64,000 nucleotides of DNA. It comes from Pleionea litopenaei. GTDB taxonomy: Bacteria; Pseudomonadota; Gammaproteobacteria; Enterobacterales; Kangiellaceae. Below the pieces are notes generated by a model that had not been told where the DNA came from, made no database searches, and was given only the letters and a program-made list of their open reading frames with translations. The translations under genes and the position numbers were made by a program. The DNA lies in the NCBI RefSeq assembly GCF_031198435.1, contig NZ_CP133548.1:62001-126000 (forward strand), written 5' to 3'. Positions 35,290 through 44,518 of the stretch are shown here, piece by piece. Numbering within the stretch: position 1 is the stretch's first letter; each line of letters opens with the position of its first letter.

Positions 35290-35814
35290 ATGAGTCACAC
35301 AAAGCGCGTCGATCTAGGCAAATCCGAGAAGAATGACACACCGTGCTTTTGCGACAGTGGTTTGTCATATCAAGACTGCTGTCAGCCCATATTAAGTGGT
35401 GCTGAGTTGCCAGTAACGGCAAAGGCGCTCATGCGTTCTCGTTACTCTGCTTATTGTCAGGCGATGGGTGAGTATTTGCTTCGTACTCAAGCACCAGAAA
35501 CCCGCAAAGAGCTAACAGCGCAAATGTTGAAAGAGACGGCGGAGCAGCAGCATTGGATGAGGTTAGATGTATTGTCGCACCAAGCGGTTTCGCCGGATCA
35601 AGCGATGGTTGAATTTAAAGCGTATCAATTAATAGATGGATACTTGGCCTGCCTGCATGAAAAGAGTTTGTTCCGTTTAGATGGTGACCAGTGGTTGTAT
35701 GTGTCGGGGGATATACAACCGACCGATGGATTTCCTATCAAAATCGGGCGCAATGAAACCTGCCCATGTGGAAGTGGCGCTAAGTTTAAACGATGCTGCG
35801 CTCGCACCGGTTAG
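35290..35814 (+). CDS. ychJ: YchJ-family protein with SEC-C motifs at both ends
   Basis: 174 residues. It has an N-terminal SEC-C-like zinc motif (CFCDSGLSYQDCC), a central YchJ (UPF0225) NTF2-like domain (AKALMRSRYSAYCQAMGEYL) and a C-terminal SEC-C motif (CPCGSGAKFKRCC). This is the standard full-length architecture. SEC-C motifs bind zinc and occur in SecA; YchJ itself has no firmly assigned function. It stands alone after the tRNA gene. Confidence 0.92.
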   Translation: MSHTKRVDLGKSEKNDTPCFCDSGLSYQDCCQPILSGAELPVTAKALMRSRYSAYCQAMGEYLLRTQAPETRKELTAQMLKETAEQQHWMRLDVLSHQAVSPDQAMVEFKAYQLIDGYLACLHEKSLFRLDGDQWLYVSGDIQPTDGFPIKIGRNETCPCGSGAKFKRCCARTG

Positions 35815-35981
35815 TGCCTTAAAGTTTGAACCGCCGCTTTTAATAGCCGAATTACATAAAAACGGTTAAAATTCACACTGCTCTAAGTCTCAGAAAACAT
35901 TCGCTTTTTTGCGGAGTAGGTCTTTATTTTCAATTCTATATCTCAAATTTTCACAAAAGATGAACAGGGTCACATTTTTAT

Positions 35982-36009
35982 TTGACCACTGTGCTAAATA
36001 GAGTATATC
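35982..36009 (+). promoter_or_regulatory. Candidate sigma-70 promoter for the paralogue pair
   Basis: TTGACC at 35982-35987 and TATATC at 36004-36009 with a 16-bp spacer, 24 bp before the ATG at 36034. GGTCA and TGACC, at 35968-35972 and 35983-35987, form a small inverted repeat over the -35 box. Confidence 0.5.
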
Positions 36010-36033
36010 GCCCATTAATAGTGGTAGTGGGGC

Positions 36034-36426
36034 ATGGCACCAATATCGAAAGTAATTACACGGCTAACGCCGGAACAGTACTTACCGAGTAGCGGAAACT
36101 GTGCGTCCAAGGAGTTAGCCTGGTCTGTGTCACTTAATGTGGCACTGTGGATTAAGGTGCATTCCCTTAACATTCAGTTAGTCGCGCTTAATATCAATTA
36201 TCTCGATTCTCGTGGCGAGCAGTCGTTGTTGATTGATCAACAAGTTCAAGATAGAAACGGAGAGCTGCTCTTTTCTAATTTAGTAAAAGTGCCCATTCGT
36301 GGTCCGATTGAACAGGTAAGTTTAGAGTTACAGTATCAAGAGCCCAGCTTCGACTTTACATTAGACGAGCTGTTTATTCGTGTTGTTGAGCCACCAGGTG
36401 GCCCAGAGATGCGAAAAACCGGTTAG
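36034..36426 (+). CDS. Unknown protein, first of a paralogous pair
   Basis: 130 residues, soluble, rich in beta-forming residues, with no signal peptide. I do not recognise it. It is clearly related to the next gene. Shared landmarks are LAWSVSLNV (against LPWSVALNI), YLDSRGEQSLLID (against YEDLRGKHRLPVD) and LLFSNLVKVPIRG (against VLFSNLVHLPARG). The two arose by tandem duplication. The fold is likely a small beta-sandwich. Confidence 0.7.
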   Translation: MAPISKVITRLTPEQYLPSSGNCASKELAWSVSLNVALWIKVHSLNIQLVALNINYLDSRGEQSLLIDQQVQDRNGELLFSNLVKVPIRGPIEQVSLELQYQEPSFDFTLDELFIRVVEPPGGPEMRKTG

Positions 36427-36667
36427 ACAACTTCGGTGATTATTCACATTTAAAGTGCTGATCATTGATTTTTATCTCAGTTTGTAACACCATAGCGCCC
36501 GCACAAGCGTTTGATTGATTATTAATCAGTTGTAGACGCTGGTGCGATGCTCTAAGAAACAAACTTTGTCTGTTTGTCTCGCGGTGAAAGAGAAGAAAAA
36601 GAAAGATTTGGTAAAAAAAATAATAAGGCCAAGTCATAGCAAAGCAAAAAAGCAAGAGAGAAGCAAA

Positions 36668-37078
36668 ATGGAGCAGTTGGAGATCAACAACGGGTACACG
36701 CATACCCTTTATTTAGATGCGTCGGATTATATTCCGCGAGAATTTGTTAAAACCGAGCTTCCTTGGTCGGTTGCTTTAAACATTCTGTGCAGCCTAAAGT
36801 TAGACGATTACATCGATGGCAATATCGCCTTATTCATGGAATACGAAGACTTAAGAGGCAAACATCGACTTCCGGTAGACTTTCAACAATTAGAATTTGA
36901 ATCGAGTGTTTTGTTTTCTAATTTGGTTCATTTACCTGCGCGCGGCAATATCGCTGATTTGTGCTTAAAGGTGATTGGCGTGCCTCAGGGCATTAATGTT
37001 GAAGTCGAAGTAATGCATATTCAGTTAGAAGAATCACGAAGCTTTATTGATAGTCAGCCTGCTCGCAAAGTTATTTAA
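36668..37078 (+). CDS. Unknown protein, second of a paralogous pair
   Basis: 136 residues from the ATG at 36668 (MEQLEINNGYT), preceded by GAGAGAAG; the frame stays open to 36542 but that stretch is Lys-rich and unlike the paralogue. It shares the WSVxLN, LRGxxxLxxD and LFSNLVxxPxRG blocks with the upstream gene and has an acidic C-terminal part (VEVEVMHIQLEESRSF). 241 bp separate the two, so each may have its own promoter. It lies just before the trp leader, but no link to tryptophan synthesis is evident. Confidence 0.7.
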   Translation: MEQLEINNGYTHTLYLDASDYIPREFVKTELPWSVALNILCSLKLDDYIDGNIALFMEYEDLRGKHRLPVDFQQLEFESSVLFSNLVHLPARGNIADLCLKVIGVPQGINVEVEVMHIQLEESRSFIDSQPARKVI

Positions 37079-37162
37079 GCGCTAACACATTGACTATACA
37101 ACTGAACCGGTAAACGTTTGCGCCTTAATAACCTTAGGTTACTAAATATCGCAAATTTACTG

Positions 37163-37191
37163 TTGACGAGTGGAATGGGATCCAATATTCT
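37163..37191 (+). promoter_or_regulatory. Candidate trp operon promoter
   Basis: TTGACG at 37163-37168 and TATTCT at 37186-37191 with a 17-bp spacer. The predicted start of transcription falls at or next to the leader-peptide ATG (37199). Just upstream, TAACC-TTA-GGTTA (37129-37141) is a small palindrome that could bind a repressor. Confidence 0.6.
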
Positions 37192-37198
37192 CACGAAC

Positions 37199-37300
37199 AT
37201 GAAAACGAAAATGACTCAACATACAGCGCAGTTCGCTCCATCGATTGATGGTGTTGTAAGCGCATCTTGGCAAGCACGTTGGTGGTGGCAAATCACCTGA
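37199..37300 (+). CDS. trpL: trp leader peptide 1
   Basis: 33 residues, MKTKMTQHTAQF...ARWWWQIT. It has four Trp in total, three consecutive (TGG at 37280-37288), directly followed by a stop and an attenuator. Ribosome stalling on the Trp codons when charged tRNA-Trp is scarce would favour the antiterminator: the ACGGGCTTTTT just after the stop pairs with AAAAGCCCG of the terminator. No ribosome site precedes the ATG and the predicted promoter abuts it, so the peptide may be translated leaderless. An ATG at 37211 is an alternative start. Confidence 0.85.
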   Translation: MKTKMTQHTAQFAPSIDGVVSASWQARWWWQIT

Positions 37301-37356
37301 CGGGCTTTTTGGTTGGTGCAATCCAACAGTATGTAACGGTCATAAGACTGAATAAC

Positions 37357-37388
37357 AAAAGCCCGCAACTAAGCGGGCTTTTTTTTTA
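37357..37388 (+). terminator. trp attenuator 1
   Basis: AAAAGCCCGC / GCGGGCTTTT, 10 bp with a 6-nt loop, followed by a run of T. The left arm can instead pair with CGGGCTTTT at 37301-37309, the antiterminator. Confidence 0.93.
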
Positions 37389-37405
37389 ACGTTTAAATTT
37401 ACTGA

Positions 37406-37483
37406 ATGAACATGCAAACAATAATTTTTACTCAACAATTAGGTAACTGGTGGTGGCACATCTCGCGACGGTCGAGCGGGTGA
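37406..37483 (+). CDS. trpL: trp leader peptide 2
   Basis: 25 residues, MNMQTIIFTQQLGNWWWHIS..., again with three consecutive Trp codons (37458-37466), starting about 18 bp after the first terminator's T-run. It is followed by a second attenuator. The WWW(H/Q)I(S/T) pattern matches leader 1, so the unit was probably duplicated. No ribosome site is evident upstream, so translation may be weak or rely on re-initiation. Confidence 0.78.
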   Translation: MNMQTIIFTQQLGNWWWHISRRSSG

Positions 37484-37513
37484 CGGTCGCGTATTGGTTG
37501 GATAATTTTACGG

Positions 37514-37542
37514 AAGCCCGCTGAATAGCGGGCTTTTTTTTG
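37514..37542 (+). terminator. trp attenuator 2
   Basis: AAGCCCGC / GCGGGCTT, 8 bp, 6-nt loop, then eight or more T. The stem is nearly the same as attenuator 1. AGCGGG at 37475-37480 can pair with CCCGCT of the terminator arm as antiterminator. It ends about 35 bp before the DAHP synthase start. Confidence 0.92.
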
Positions 37543-37576
37543 GCTTTAAAAAATACACTTAAAAGGAAATGGAACA

Positions 37577-38608
37577 ATGATTATCGTACTGAAAGCAGAA
37601 GCAACAAAACACGACGCTGATGAAATTTTAAATAAAATTGAGAGCGCAGGCCTAAAACCCTTATACATGCCGGGAACCGAACGAACAGTATTAGGTGCAT
37701 TAGGCGATGAGCGAGTATTACAAGGGCTGAATATTACCGCTCATCCGATGGTGGATGATGTAAAGCCCATTCTATCGAACTATAAGTTGGTGAGTCGTGA
37801 GCTATACCCGGCTGATTCAGTTGTGCATATAGGTTCAGTGCCTTTTGGTGGCGAGCACTTTTCTATTATTGGAGGCCCTTGTGCGGTTGAAGGCTTGGAA
37901 AGTTTTCGGGCATCAGCTGAAGCCGCAGTGAAAGGCGGAGCGGTTGCTTTACGTGGTGGAGCCTTTAAGCCACGAACCAGCCCATACAGTTTTCAGGGCG
38001 GTGGTAAAGAAGCACTCGAAGTTATGCAACAAGTCAGCAAAGAGTTAGGCGTTCCTGCTGTGACAGAAGTGATGGATACGGCTGATATCGATCTAATTTG
38101 TCAGCACGTCGATGCGCTACAGATAGGCGCGCGAAATATGCAAAATTTCAATTTATTAAAAGCGGTTGGGCGAACAAACACGCCAGTCATCTTAAAGCGC
38201 GGTATTGCCGCGACCATCGAAGAAACTTTATTGGCTGCTGAATACATTGTTGATGCCGGCAATCCTAATGTCATTTTGTGTGAGCGAGGAATCCGAACTT
38301 TCGAAACGGCAACGCGAAATACGCTCGATTTAAATGCGGTAGCCTTGATGAAGCGCAAGTCACACTTACCCGTTATTGTTGACCCGTCGCATGGCACCGG
38401 TATTCGCGAACTAGTCGGGCCATTAGCAAAAGCGGCCGTCGCCGTGGGAGCCGATGGTGTCATTATCGAGGTGCATCATGAGCCAAAAGAAGCCTTGTCT
38501 GACGGTAAGCAGTCACTGTATCCCGATCAGTTTGCCCAATTGATGACTGAGTTAGACGCATTTATTCGTGCTGCCGGACGGCGTAGTAGTTTGCGCAAAG
38601 CCGCTTAA
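37577..38608 (+). CDS. aroF: DAHP synthase, class I-beta type
   Basis: 343 residues. It condenses PEP and erythrose-4-phosphate to DAHP, the entry step of the shikimate pathway. The N-terminal about 70 residues form a ferredoxin-like domain typical of the I-beta type (MIIVLKAEATKHDADEI). The barrel has GGPCAVEG, RGGAFKPRTSPYSFQG and DPSHGTG. The ribosome site is AAAAGGAAATGG. It sits directly behind the two trp attenuators and 30 bp before trpE, so the first step of aromatic synthesis appears controlled by tryptophan through attenuation. Enteric bacteria use the unrelated-looking I-alpha type outside the trp operon. Confidence 0.95.
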   Translation: MIIVLKAEATKHDADEILNKIESAGLKPLYMPGTERTVLGALGDERVLQGLNITAHPMVDDVKPILSNYKLVSRELYPADSVVHIGSVPFGGEHFSIIGGPCAVEGLESFRASAEAAVKGGAVALRGGAFKPRTSPYSFQGGGKEALEVMQQVSKELGVPAVTEVMDTADIDLICQHVDALQIGARNMQNFNLLKAVGRTNTPVILKRGIAATIEETLLAAEYIVDAGNPNVILCERGIRTFETATRNTLDLNAVALMKRKSHLPVIVDPSHGTGIRELVGPLAKAAVAVGADGVIIEVHHEPKEALSDGKQSLYPDQFAQLMTELDAFIRAAGRRSSLRKAA

Positions 38609-38638
38609 TGTGCAACACGATTAAGGGAACCGTGAACA

Positions 38639-40230
38639 ATGAATGTAATCACCTTAACAAAACCACTTGATGGTAAGGTAGCAGTGACTGATGTATTTCA
38701 GTCGCTGCAAAACCTGTTCAACAGTCCAGTGGCCTTGTTAGAAACCGCTTCAATCAGCACTAAAGAACACACACGAAGTGTGATAATGCTCTCTCTGCAG
38801 CATTAAAAATAACGTGTCTTGGCGAAAACGTTACTCTCGTTGCCCTGAATGCCAATGGGCAACAAGCATTACCATTGATCGCTGAACAGTTTGAGCGGGT
38901 TAATCAAAATGACAATCAACTGGTGATCACTGTTTCGCACCAACCATTAAAGCAGCAAGTTGATGAACGAGAAAAATTAATCGAGCCAAGTGTGTTTGAT
39001 GTGTTAAGAATCGTTTTATCGCTGTATCGATGTCAGCATACTGACGACCAAACAACGCAGCTTATCGGTACCTTTAGTTTCGATTGTTATCAATTATTTG
39101 AATCCATTCCCAGTGTAGAGCAGTCACAACCCTTTCCTGATTATGAATTTTTCTTAGCGGATAATTTGATTGTCGTTGATCATGAAAACTTAAGTCAGCG
39201 AGTTATTGTGAAAGCTCTCCCTGGAAATAATCAGAGTTCAATTGTTAATGATTATCAGGGCCGCATAAGTAAAATTGAGACAGTCTTAAATGAGGGTGTC
39301 TCGCGCAATTCATTGAACACGTCAAATGAAAAGTCGGTCGACCTTAGCGATATTGAGGTGAATGTTAACGACCGACAATTTACAGAGTATGTCGAATTAG
39401 CAAAGGAACACATCAAAGCAGGCGATGTCTTTCAGATGGTATTAGCGAGAGATTTTCGATTGCCATGCCTTAATGCGTTTTCTTCCTACTTGGCGTTAAG
39501 AGAGTCAAACCCTAGTCCGTATATGTTTTACCTAAAGTCGTCTGACTATGAATTGTTTGGTGCTTCACCTGAAAGTGCTGTGAAGTTTGATGCCAGTGAT
39601 CGCCGACTGAGTATTTATCCTATCGCTGGCACAAGAAAACGCGGGCTGAACAAAGATCTTTCGATTAATCATGACTTAGATGCTCGCATAGAATTGGAGC
39701 TCAAGAACGATGGGAAGGAAAAAGCAGAACACCTGATGTTGGTTGATTTAGCTCGCAACGATATAGCGCGAGTTTGCGACTCGGGCACACGTAAGATTGA
39801 CCGATTACTAGAAATTGATCGCTATTCACATGTTATGCACTTGGTGTCAAAAGTTTCAGGTCGGCTTGGTGATGAGTTTGATGCCTTAAGTGCCTATCAA
39901 GCGTGTATGAATATGGGAACGCTTTCAGGCGCACCAAAAGTCAGAGCGACACAGCTTATCCGCAGCATTGAAAAGAAATATCGAGGCGTGTATGGCGGAG
40001 CGATGGGGTACATCAATGCCGCTGGCGATATGGATACTGCCATCGTTATTCGTAGTGCTTTAGTGAAAGATAAAGTGGCTGTGATTTCAGCGGGCGCCGG
40101 TATTGTGTTTGACTCACAACCTGTCTCCGAAATTAAAGAGACTGAAAATAAAGCGGCTGCCGTTATTCGAGCGGTACATCTGGCCAATAAGTCAATGTCT
40201 GCCGATTCAGAGGAGGCGCTTCATGGCTAA
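38639..40230 (+). pseudogene. trpE: Anthranilate synthase component I, frameshifted in a CT run
   Basis: The frame from the ATG at 38639 gives the expected N-terminus (MNVITLTKPLDG, then VALLETASIS, the tryptophan-binding LLES-like motif with Thr instead of Ser). It stops early at 38804-38806. The rest, from about 38797 to 40230, reads in another frame (SAALKITCLGENVTLVALNA onward) and contains the complete chorismate-binding domain (YPIAGTRKRG, LMLVDLARND, GTLSGAPKVRA, YGGAMGYI). (CT)4 at 38789-38796 with one CT unit removed restores a single frame. It may be a real mutation, a switchable repeat or a sequencing error. It overlaps trpG by 8 bp. Confidence 0.88.
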
Positions 40231-40870
40231 TGTACTGTTTATCGATAACTTCGATTCGTTCACCTACAACTTAGTTGAAGAGTTTCGACTTTTAAATCAT
40301 CAGGTGACGGTGGTTCGTAACTCCGTCGAGCTTGAACAACTGATTGCATTGGCATTAAACGCCGACTTAATTGTTTTGTCTCCTGGTCCTGGTGGTCCCT
40401 TAGAAGCCGGTAACTGTCTAATGCTACTTGAAGAAGTTCGAGGAAAGAAACCGGTTTTAGGAATTTGTTTAGGGCATCAACTGATCGCTTCTGCCTATGG
40501 TATGAAGGTTGTGCGAGCGCCCGTTCCTGTTCATGGAAAAGCGGCTCTTTTAAATCATGTTCAATCCGACTGCTTCGCGAGTCTAACGAATCCAATGGTG
40601 GTTGGACGATACCACTCGTTAATGATTGACGAGGTCGCTGATGGCTTTGATGTTTTAGCGAACGTTGACGATATCATCATGGCTATTTTTAATCGACAAG
40701 ATAAGATGCTTGGATTTCAATTTCACCCAGAATCGGTTTTATCAACGCAAGGAAGTGAGTTGTTAGAAAGGGGCGTTCAACTTTTGCTTGAAGGCGAATC
40801 GTCTCTATCAAGTGAAAAGCTATCTGAGAGTAAACTGGCACAAAAGAACAATATAGGAAGTGAGTTATGA
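40223..40870 (+). CDS. trpG: Anthranilate synthase component II (glutamine amidotransferase)
   Basis: 215 residues from the ATG at 40223 (GAGGAGG ribosome site), inside the trpE end. It supplies ammonia to TrpE from glutamine. The class I amidotransferase triad is visible: Cys in GICLGHQ, and His/Glu in FQFHPESV; the oxyanion strand is LSPGPGGPLEAG. It has a short Ser/Lys-rich C-terminal tail of about 20 residues. It is separate from trpD, as in Shewanella or Vibrio and unlike the TrpG-TrpD fusion of E. coli. It overlaps trpD by 4 bp. Confidence 0.96.
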   Translation: MANVLFIDNFDSFTYNLVEEFRLLNHQVTVVRNSVELEQLIALALNADLIVLSPGPGGPLEAGNCLMLLEEVRGKKPVLGICLGHQLIASAYGMKVVRAPVPVHGKAALLNHVQSDCFASLTNPMVVGRYHSLMIDEVADGFDVLANVDDIIMAIFNRQDKMLGFQFHPESVLSTQGSELLERGVQLLLEGESSLSSEKLSESKLAQKNNIGSEL

Positions 40871-41877
40871 ATCAAATACTAGAGTCACTTTATCAAGGCG
40901 ATCATCTTGATCGACAACAAACGGAAAAATTGATCACGCGAATCGTCCAAGGACAGCTGACCGAGATTGAAATATCTGCGCTATTGGTTGCTCTTAAGTT
41001 TAAAGGCGAGTCGAGTGACGAGATTGCCGGCGCAGCAAGTGCGCTTCGCGCCAGCGCAACGCCATTCCCGCAAGTTCAAGGCACGGTGGTTGATACTTGT
41101 GGAACGGGAGGAGATGGATTAGGTACGATAAATATTTCGACCATTGTTGGACTGGTTGCTGCTGAATGTGGTGTTAAGGTTGCCAAACACGGCAACCGTT
41201 CAGTTTCGTCGAAAAGCGGTTCTTCAGATGTATTGCAACGATTTGGTGTTAAATTAGATGTAACGCCTGATGTTGCTGCGAGATGTTTGGAACAAGAGAA
41301 TTTTTGCTTTCTTTTTGCACCTCTTTATCACCCAGGTGTGAAACATGTTATGCCAGTTAGAACCGCATTGAAAACCAGAACCTTGTTCAATTTAATTGGT
41401 CCTCTGGCTAATCCTGCGGCACCGAATGTGCAGTTGATGGGGGTGTATGATCCAAAACTTCTCGTTACTATGGCAAAAGCGCTTCAACAATTAGGTTGTC
41501 AAAAAGCCATGGTGGTAAATGGTGGCGGACTCGATGAAATTGCATTGCATTGCCCGACAAATGTCGCCTTTTTAAATAATGGCGAAATCACAGAAGAGGT
41601 CATTACGCCAGAGCAAGCTGGCCTAGAGCAAGCGCCATTAAGTCGTTTGCAAATCGATGACCCTGAGGCCATCGCAGCGGCACTTTTATGCGTGGTAAAA
41701 GGCGTTGGACAACGAGAGCATAATGATGTCGTCGCGTTAAATACGGCGGCCGTTTTACTGCTTGCTGATAAAGTTGCGAATCTAGCTGAAGGCGTGAAGG
41801 TTGCTCAAGAAGCGATTCTATCAGGTAGAGTAGCGCAAAGACTGGCACGAATTGCGGAGCTGACCAATGGCGGATAA
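40867..41877 (+). CDS. trpD: Anthranilate phosphoribosyltransferase
   Basis: 336 residues; transfers phosphoribose from PRPP to anthranilate. The PRPP-binding motif is DTCGTGGDGLGTINIST, followed by KHGNRSVSSKSGSSDVLQ and the Mg/anthranilate segments HPGVKHVMPVR and RTLFNLIGPLANP. Normal length for a stand-alone TrpD. Its ATG overlaps the trpG stop (ATGA) and its end overlaps trpCF by 11 bp, so the operon is tightly coupled. Confidence 0.97.
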   Translation: MNQILESLYQGDHLDRQQTEKLITRIVQGQLTEIEISALLVALKFKGESSDEIAGAASALRASATPFPQVQGTVVDTCGTGGDGLGTINISTIVGLVAAECGVKVAKHGNRSVSSKSGSSDVLQRFGVKLDVTPDVAARCLEQENFCFLFAPLYHPGVKHVMPVRTALKTRTLFNLIGPLANPAAPNVQLMGVYDPKLLVTMAKALQQLGCQKAMVVNGGGLDEIALHCPTNVAFLNNGEITEEVITPEQAGLEQAPLSRLQIDDPEAIAAALLCVVKGVGQREHNDVVALNTAAVLLLADKVANLAEGVKVAQEAILSGRVAQRLARIAELTNGG

Positions 41878-43285
41878 AGCAAATGTTCTGCAAAATATTG
41901 TCAAGAATACGCGGCAAGAAGTTGAACGACGAAAACAACAGTGTCCATTAGACACCTTTCAAGAAAAGTTGACGCCTTCGACTCGCAGCTTGCATGACGT
42001 TATGTCTGCACCGGGTAATCGGTTTATTTTAGAGTACAAAAGGGCATCGCCTTCGAGAGGCATCATTCGTGAAAATTTCAATCCGAAAGATTGCTTCGAT
42101 GCTTATAAGGGATGTGCGGACGCGATATCTGTTTTAACCGATGAGAAATATTTTTCCGGTAAGCATGAGTACTTAAAAGAAATTTCAGAGCTCTCAAGTG
42201 TGCCCGTGTTATGCAAAGATTTTTTTATTGATACCTATCAAGTATATGAAGCACGACGATTTGGAGCCGATGCGATTTTATTGATGTTATCAGTGCTAGA
42301 TGACGAGCAATACAGAGAATTAGCGTTAGTTGCAAAGAGCCTTTCAATGGATGTGTTGACAGAGGTTCATAGTGACATAGAGAGTCAGCGAGCTGTAGCG
42401 CTTGGAGCTAAAATTATCGGTATCAATAATCGAGATCTTAAAACATTAACCATAGATCTTGCGACGACCGAAAGGTTAGCGAAGACACTGCCAAAAGATC
42501 GATTAATTATCTCTGAGTCAGGTATTGAAACTCGTTCAGATGTTTCGCGATTAGCCAGTTGCGTGAATGGCTTTTTGGTTGGTTCGTCGTTAATGGCTTC
42601 GAAGGATGTTGCGAAAGCTGCGAAAAAGTTGGTTTATGGATCCGTAAAGATCTGTGGTATCACTGATTCAGTCAGTGCAGAAGTCGCTCACCAAGCTGGA
42701 GCAAGCTTTTTAGGGCTCATGTTTTATCAACCTTCAAAGCGATACGTGTCGGTTGCAACAGCATCAGAGATTGCTAAGAGCGTCGCTGGCAATTATGTTG
42801 GGGTGTTTGTCGATGAATCGTTAGATAATATTATGGCAACGTGTCGACAAGTGCCTCTAAAGGCCATTCAGTTACACGGCCATGAATCACAGAGTTTTGC
42901 TCGTGAGTTACGACGTGCCTTGAGTTATGAACAGCAGCTTTGGAAAGCATTACCCTTGACGTCAAGTGATGATGTCTCGGTGATAGTCGACTGGCTCGAA
43001 ACCGTAGATAAAGTCGTTGTTGATTATCAAACCAAAGACCAACAAGGTGGGTCTGGTAAGCGGTTTGACTGGCGCTGGTTGACCAAGTTATTTGAAGTTT
43101 GTGATAGCAAAAATATCGTTATCGCTGGTGGAATAAATATTGATAACGTAACCGATTTATTAATTTACCCCGAGGCTACCATTGACCTGAGTAGCGGGGT
43201 TGAAAATCAACCGGGTAAAAAAGATCCTGCAAAGATTCAGGCATTTATGAATGTTTGCCGAATGAATGGCTTAGTGAGGAAGTAA
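41867..43285 (+). CDS. trpCF: Bifunctional indole-3-glycerol-phosphate synthase / phosphoribosylanthranilate isomerase
   Basis: 472 residues with two TIM barrels. The TrpC half (about 1-255) shows [23 protein letters not shown] and [11 protein letters not shown]. The TrpF half (from [15 protein letters not shown], about 260) shows GVFVDES, IQLHGHE and [11 protein letters not shown]. It performs the isomerase step and then the ring closure to indole-glycerol phosphate. The fusion is typical of gammaproteobacteria. The stop shares a base with the trpB ATG (TAATG). Confidence 0.97.
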   Translation: MADKANVLQNIVKNTRQEVERRKQQCPLDTFQEKLTPSTRSLHDVMSAPGNRFILEYKRASPSRGIIRENFNPKDCFDAYKGCADAISVLTDEKYFSGKHEYLKEISELSSVPVLCKDFFIDTYQVYEARRFGADAILLMLSVLDDEQYRELALVAKSLSMDVLTEVHSDIESQRAVALGAKIIGINNRDLKTLTIDLATTERLAKTLPKDRLIISESGIETRSDVSRLASCVNGFLVGSSLMASKDVAKAAKKLVYGSVKICGITDSVSAEVAHQAGASFLGLMFYQPSKRYVSVATASEIAKSVAGNYVGVFVDESLDNIMATCRQVPLKAIQLHGHESQSFARELRRALSYEQQLWKALPLTSSDDVSVIVDWLETVDKVVVDYQTKDQQGGSGKRFDWRWLTKLFEVCDSKNIVIAGGINIDNVTDLLIYPEATIDLSSGVENQPGKKDPAKIQAFMNVCRMNGLVRK

Positions 43286-44517
43286 TGAAAGATCAAGCAA
43301 AGCGTTTAGCACAAGAAGAGACAATCGAAAAGCAACAGCAAAGTGGGTACTTTGGTGATTTTGGAGGCATGTTTGTTCCAGAAATTCTGGTGCCAGCTTT
43401 AGAGCAACTTGAGCGAGCCTTCTACGACGCAATTGATGACGAAAGTTTTATGGCAGAGTTTTCTCGTTTGTTAAAAGATTTCGCAGGGCGGCCAACGCCA
43501 TTGTATGAATGTAAGAATTTATCAAAGCCTGGGCAAGGTCGTATTTTCCTAAAGCGAGAAGATCTGTTGCACGGTGGTGCGCATAAAACCAATCAAGTTT
43601 TAGGGCAAGTTTTATTAGCCAAACGAATGGGAAAAACCCGCATTATTGCAGAAACAGGCGCAGGACAACATGGCGTGGCAACGGCATTAGCTTGTGCACT
43701 GATGGGGTTACCCTGTGTGGTTTATATGGGGGCCGTCGATTGCGCTAGACAACAACCGAACGTTTATCGAATGGAGTTAATGGGGGCCAAAGTCATTCCG
43801 GTTAACAATGGTAGTGGCACGTTAAAAGACGCCATTAATGAAGCGTTGCGCGATTGGGCTGCGAGTTATGAGAATACTCATTATTTACTTGGAACGGCTG
43901 CAGGTGCACACCCATTCCCAACCATCGTTCGTGAGTTTCACAAAATGATTGGTGAAGAAGCGAAGGCTCAGATGTTAGAGCAAACTGGCCGCTTACCCGA
44001 CTATGCCATTGCGTGTGTTGGCGGAGGATCCAATGCCATTGGACTGTTTGCTGATTTTATTGAGAATGAAGAGGTCGCATTAATTGGTGTTGAGCCGGCC
44101 GGGAAGGGCTTAGATACGCATCAACACGGAGCCACTCTATGTAAAGGTTCCTTAGGAATTTTACATGGCGCTCATACTAAGATTATGCAAGACGACATAG
44201 GTCAAATTGAAGAATCGTATTCTGTGTCGGCTGGGCTTGATTATCCAGGAGTAGGCCCGCAACACGTTTATTTGCAGTCGATCGGCCGAGCACGTTATGA
44301 AGCGGTCACCGATGAAGAAGCATTAGCCGCATTCAAAGCATTATCAAAAAATGAAGGAATTATTCCTGCACTAGAGTCATCTCACGCAATTGCTTATGCG
44401 ATGAAGTTGGCAGAGACGGTCGATTCGAACCAATTAATTTTAGTTAATTTATCGGGGCGAGGTGATAAAGATTTAGAGTATGTCCGCCAGTTGGCCATCA
44501 AGCAGGAGGAGAAATAA
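43285..44517 (+). CDS. trpB: Tryptophan synthase beta subunit
   Basis: 410 residues from the ATG at 43285 (GAGGAAG ribosome site, coupled to trpCF). The PLP lysine is in [13 protein letters not shown]. The phosphate-binding loop is [12 protein letters not shown], and the catalytic Glu is in [10 protein letters not shown]. It joins indole and serine to give tryptophan, in the alpha2-beta2 complex with TrpA encoded next. About 15 extra residues precede the usual GYFGDFGG start of the conserved region. Confidence 0.97.
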   Translation: MKDQAKRLAQEETIEKQQQSGYFGDFGGMFVPEILVPALEQLERAFYDAIDDESFMAEFSRLLKDFAGRPTPLYECKNLSKPGQGRIFLKREDLLHGGAHKTNQVLGQVLLAKRMGKTRIIAETGAGQHGVATALACALMGLPCVVYMGAVDCARQQPNVYRMELMGAKVIPVNNGSGTLKDAINEALRDWAASYENTHYLLGTAAGAHPFPTIVREFHKMIGEEAKAQMLEQTGRLPDYAIACVGGGSNAIGLFADFIENEEVALIGVEPAGKGLDTHQHGATLCKGSLGILHGAHTKIMQDDIGQIEESYSVSAGLDYPGVGPQHVYLQSIGRARYEAVTDEEALAAFKALSKNEGIIPALESSHAIAYAMKLAETVDSNQLILVNLSGRGDKDLEYVRQLAIKQEEK

Positions 44518-44518
44518 C

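Noticed and set aside
36440-36703. 87-codon minus-strand ORF between the paralogues
   Set aside because: Aromatic-rich antisense translation overlapping the second paralogue; no family resemblance.
37118-37198. N-terminal extension of trp leader 1
   Set aside because: The frame is open upstream, but the promoter lies inside it and the short WWW peptide fits attenuation better.
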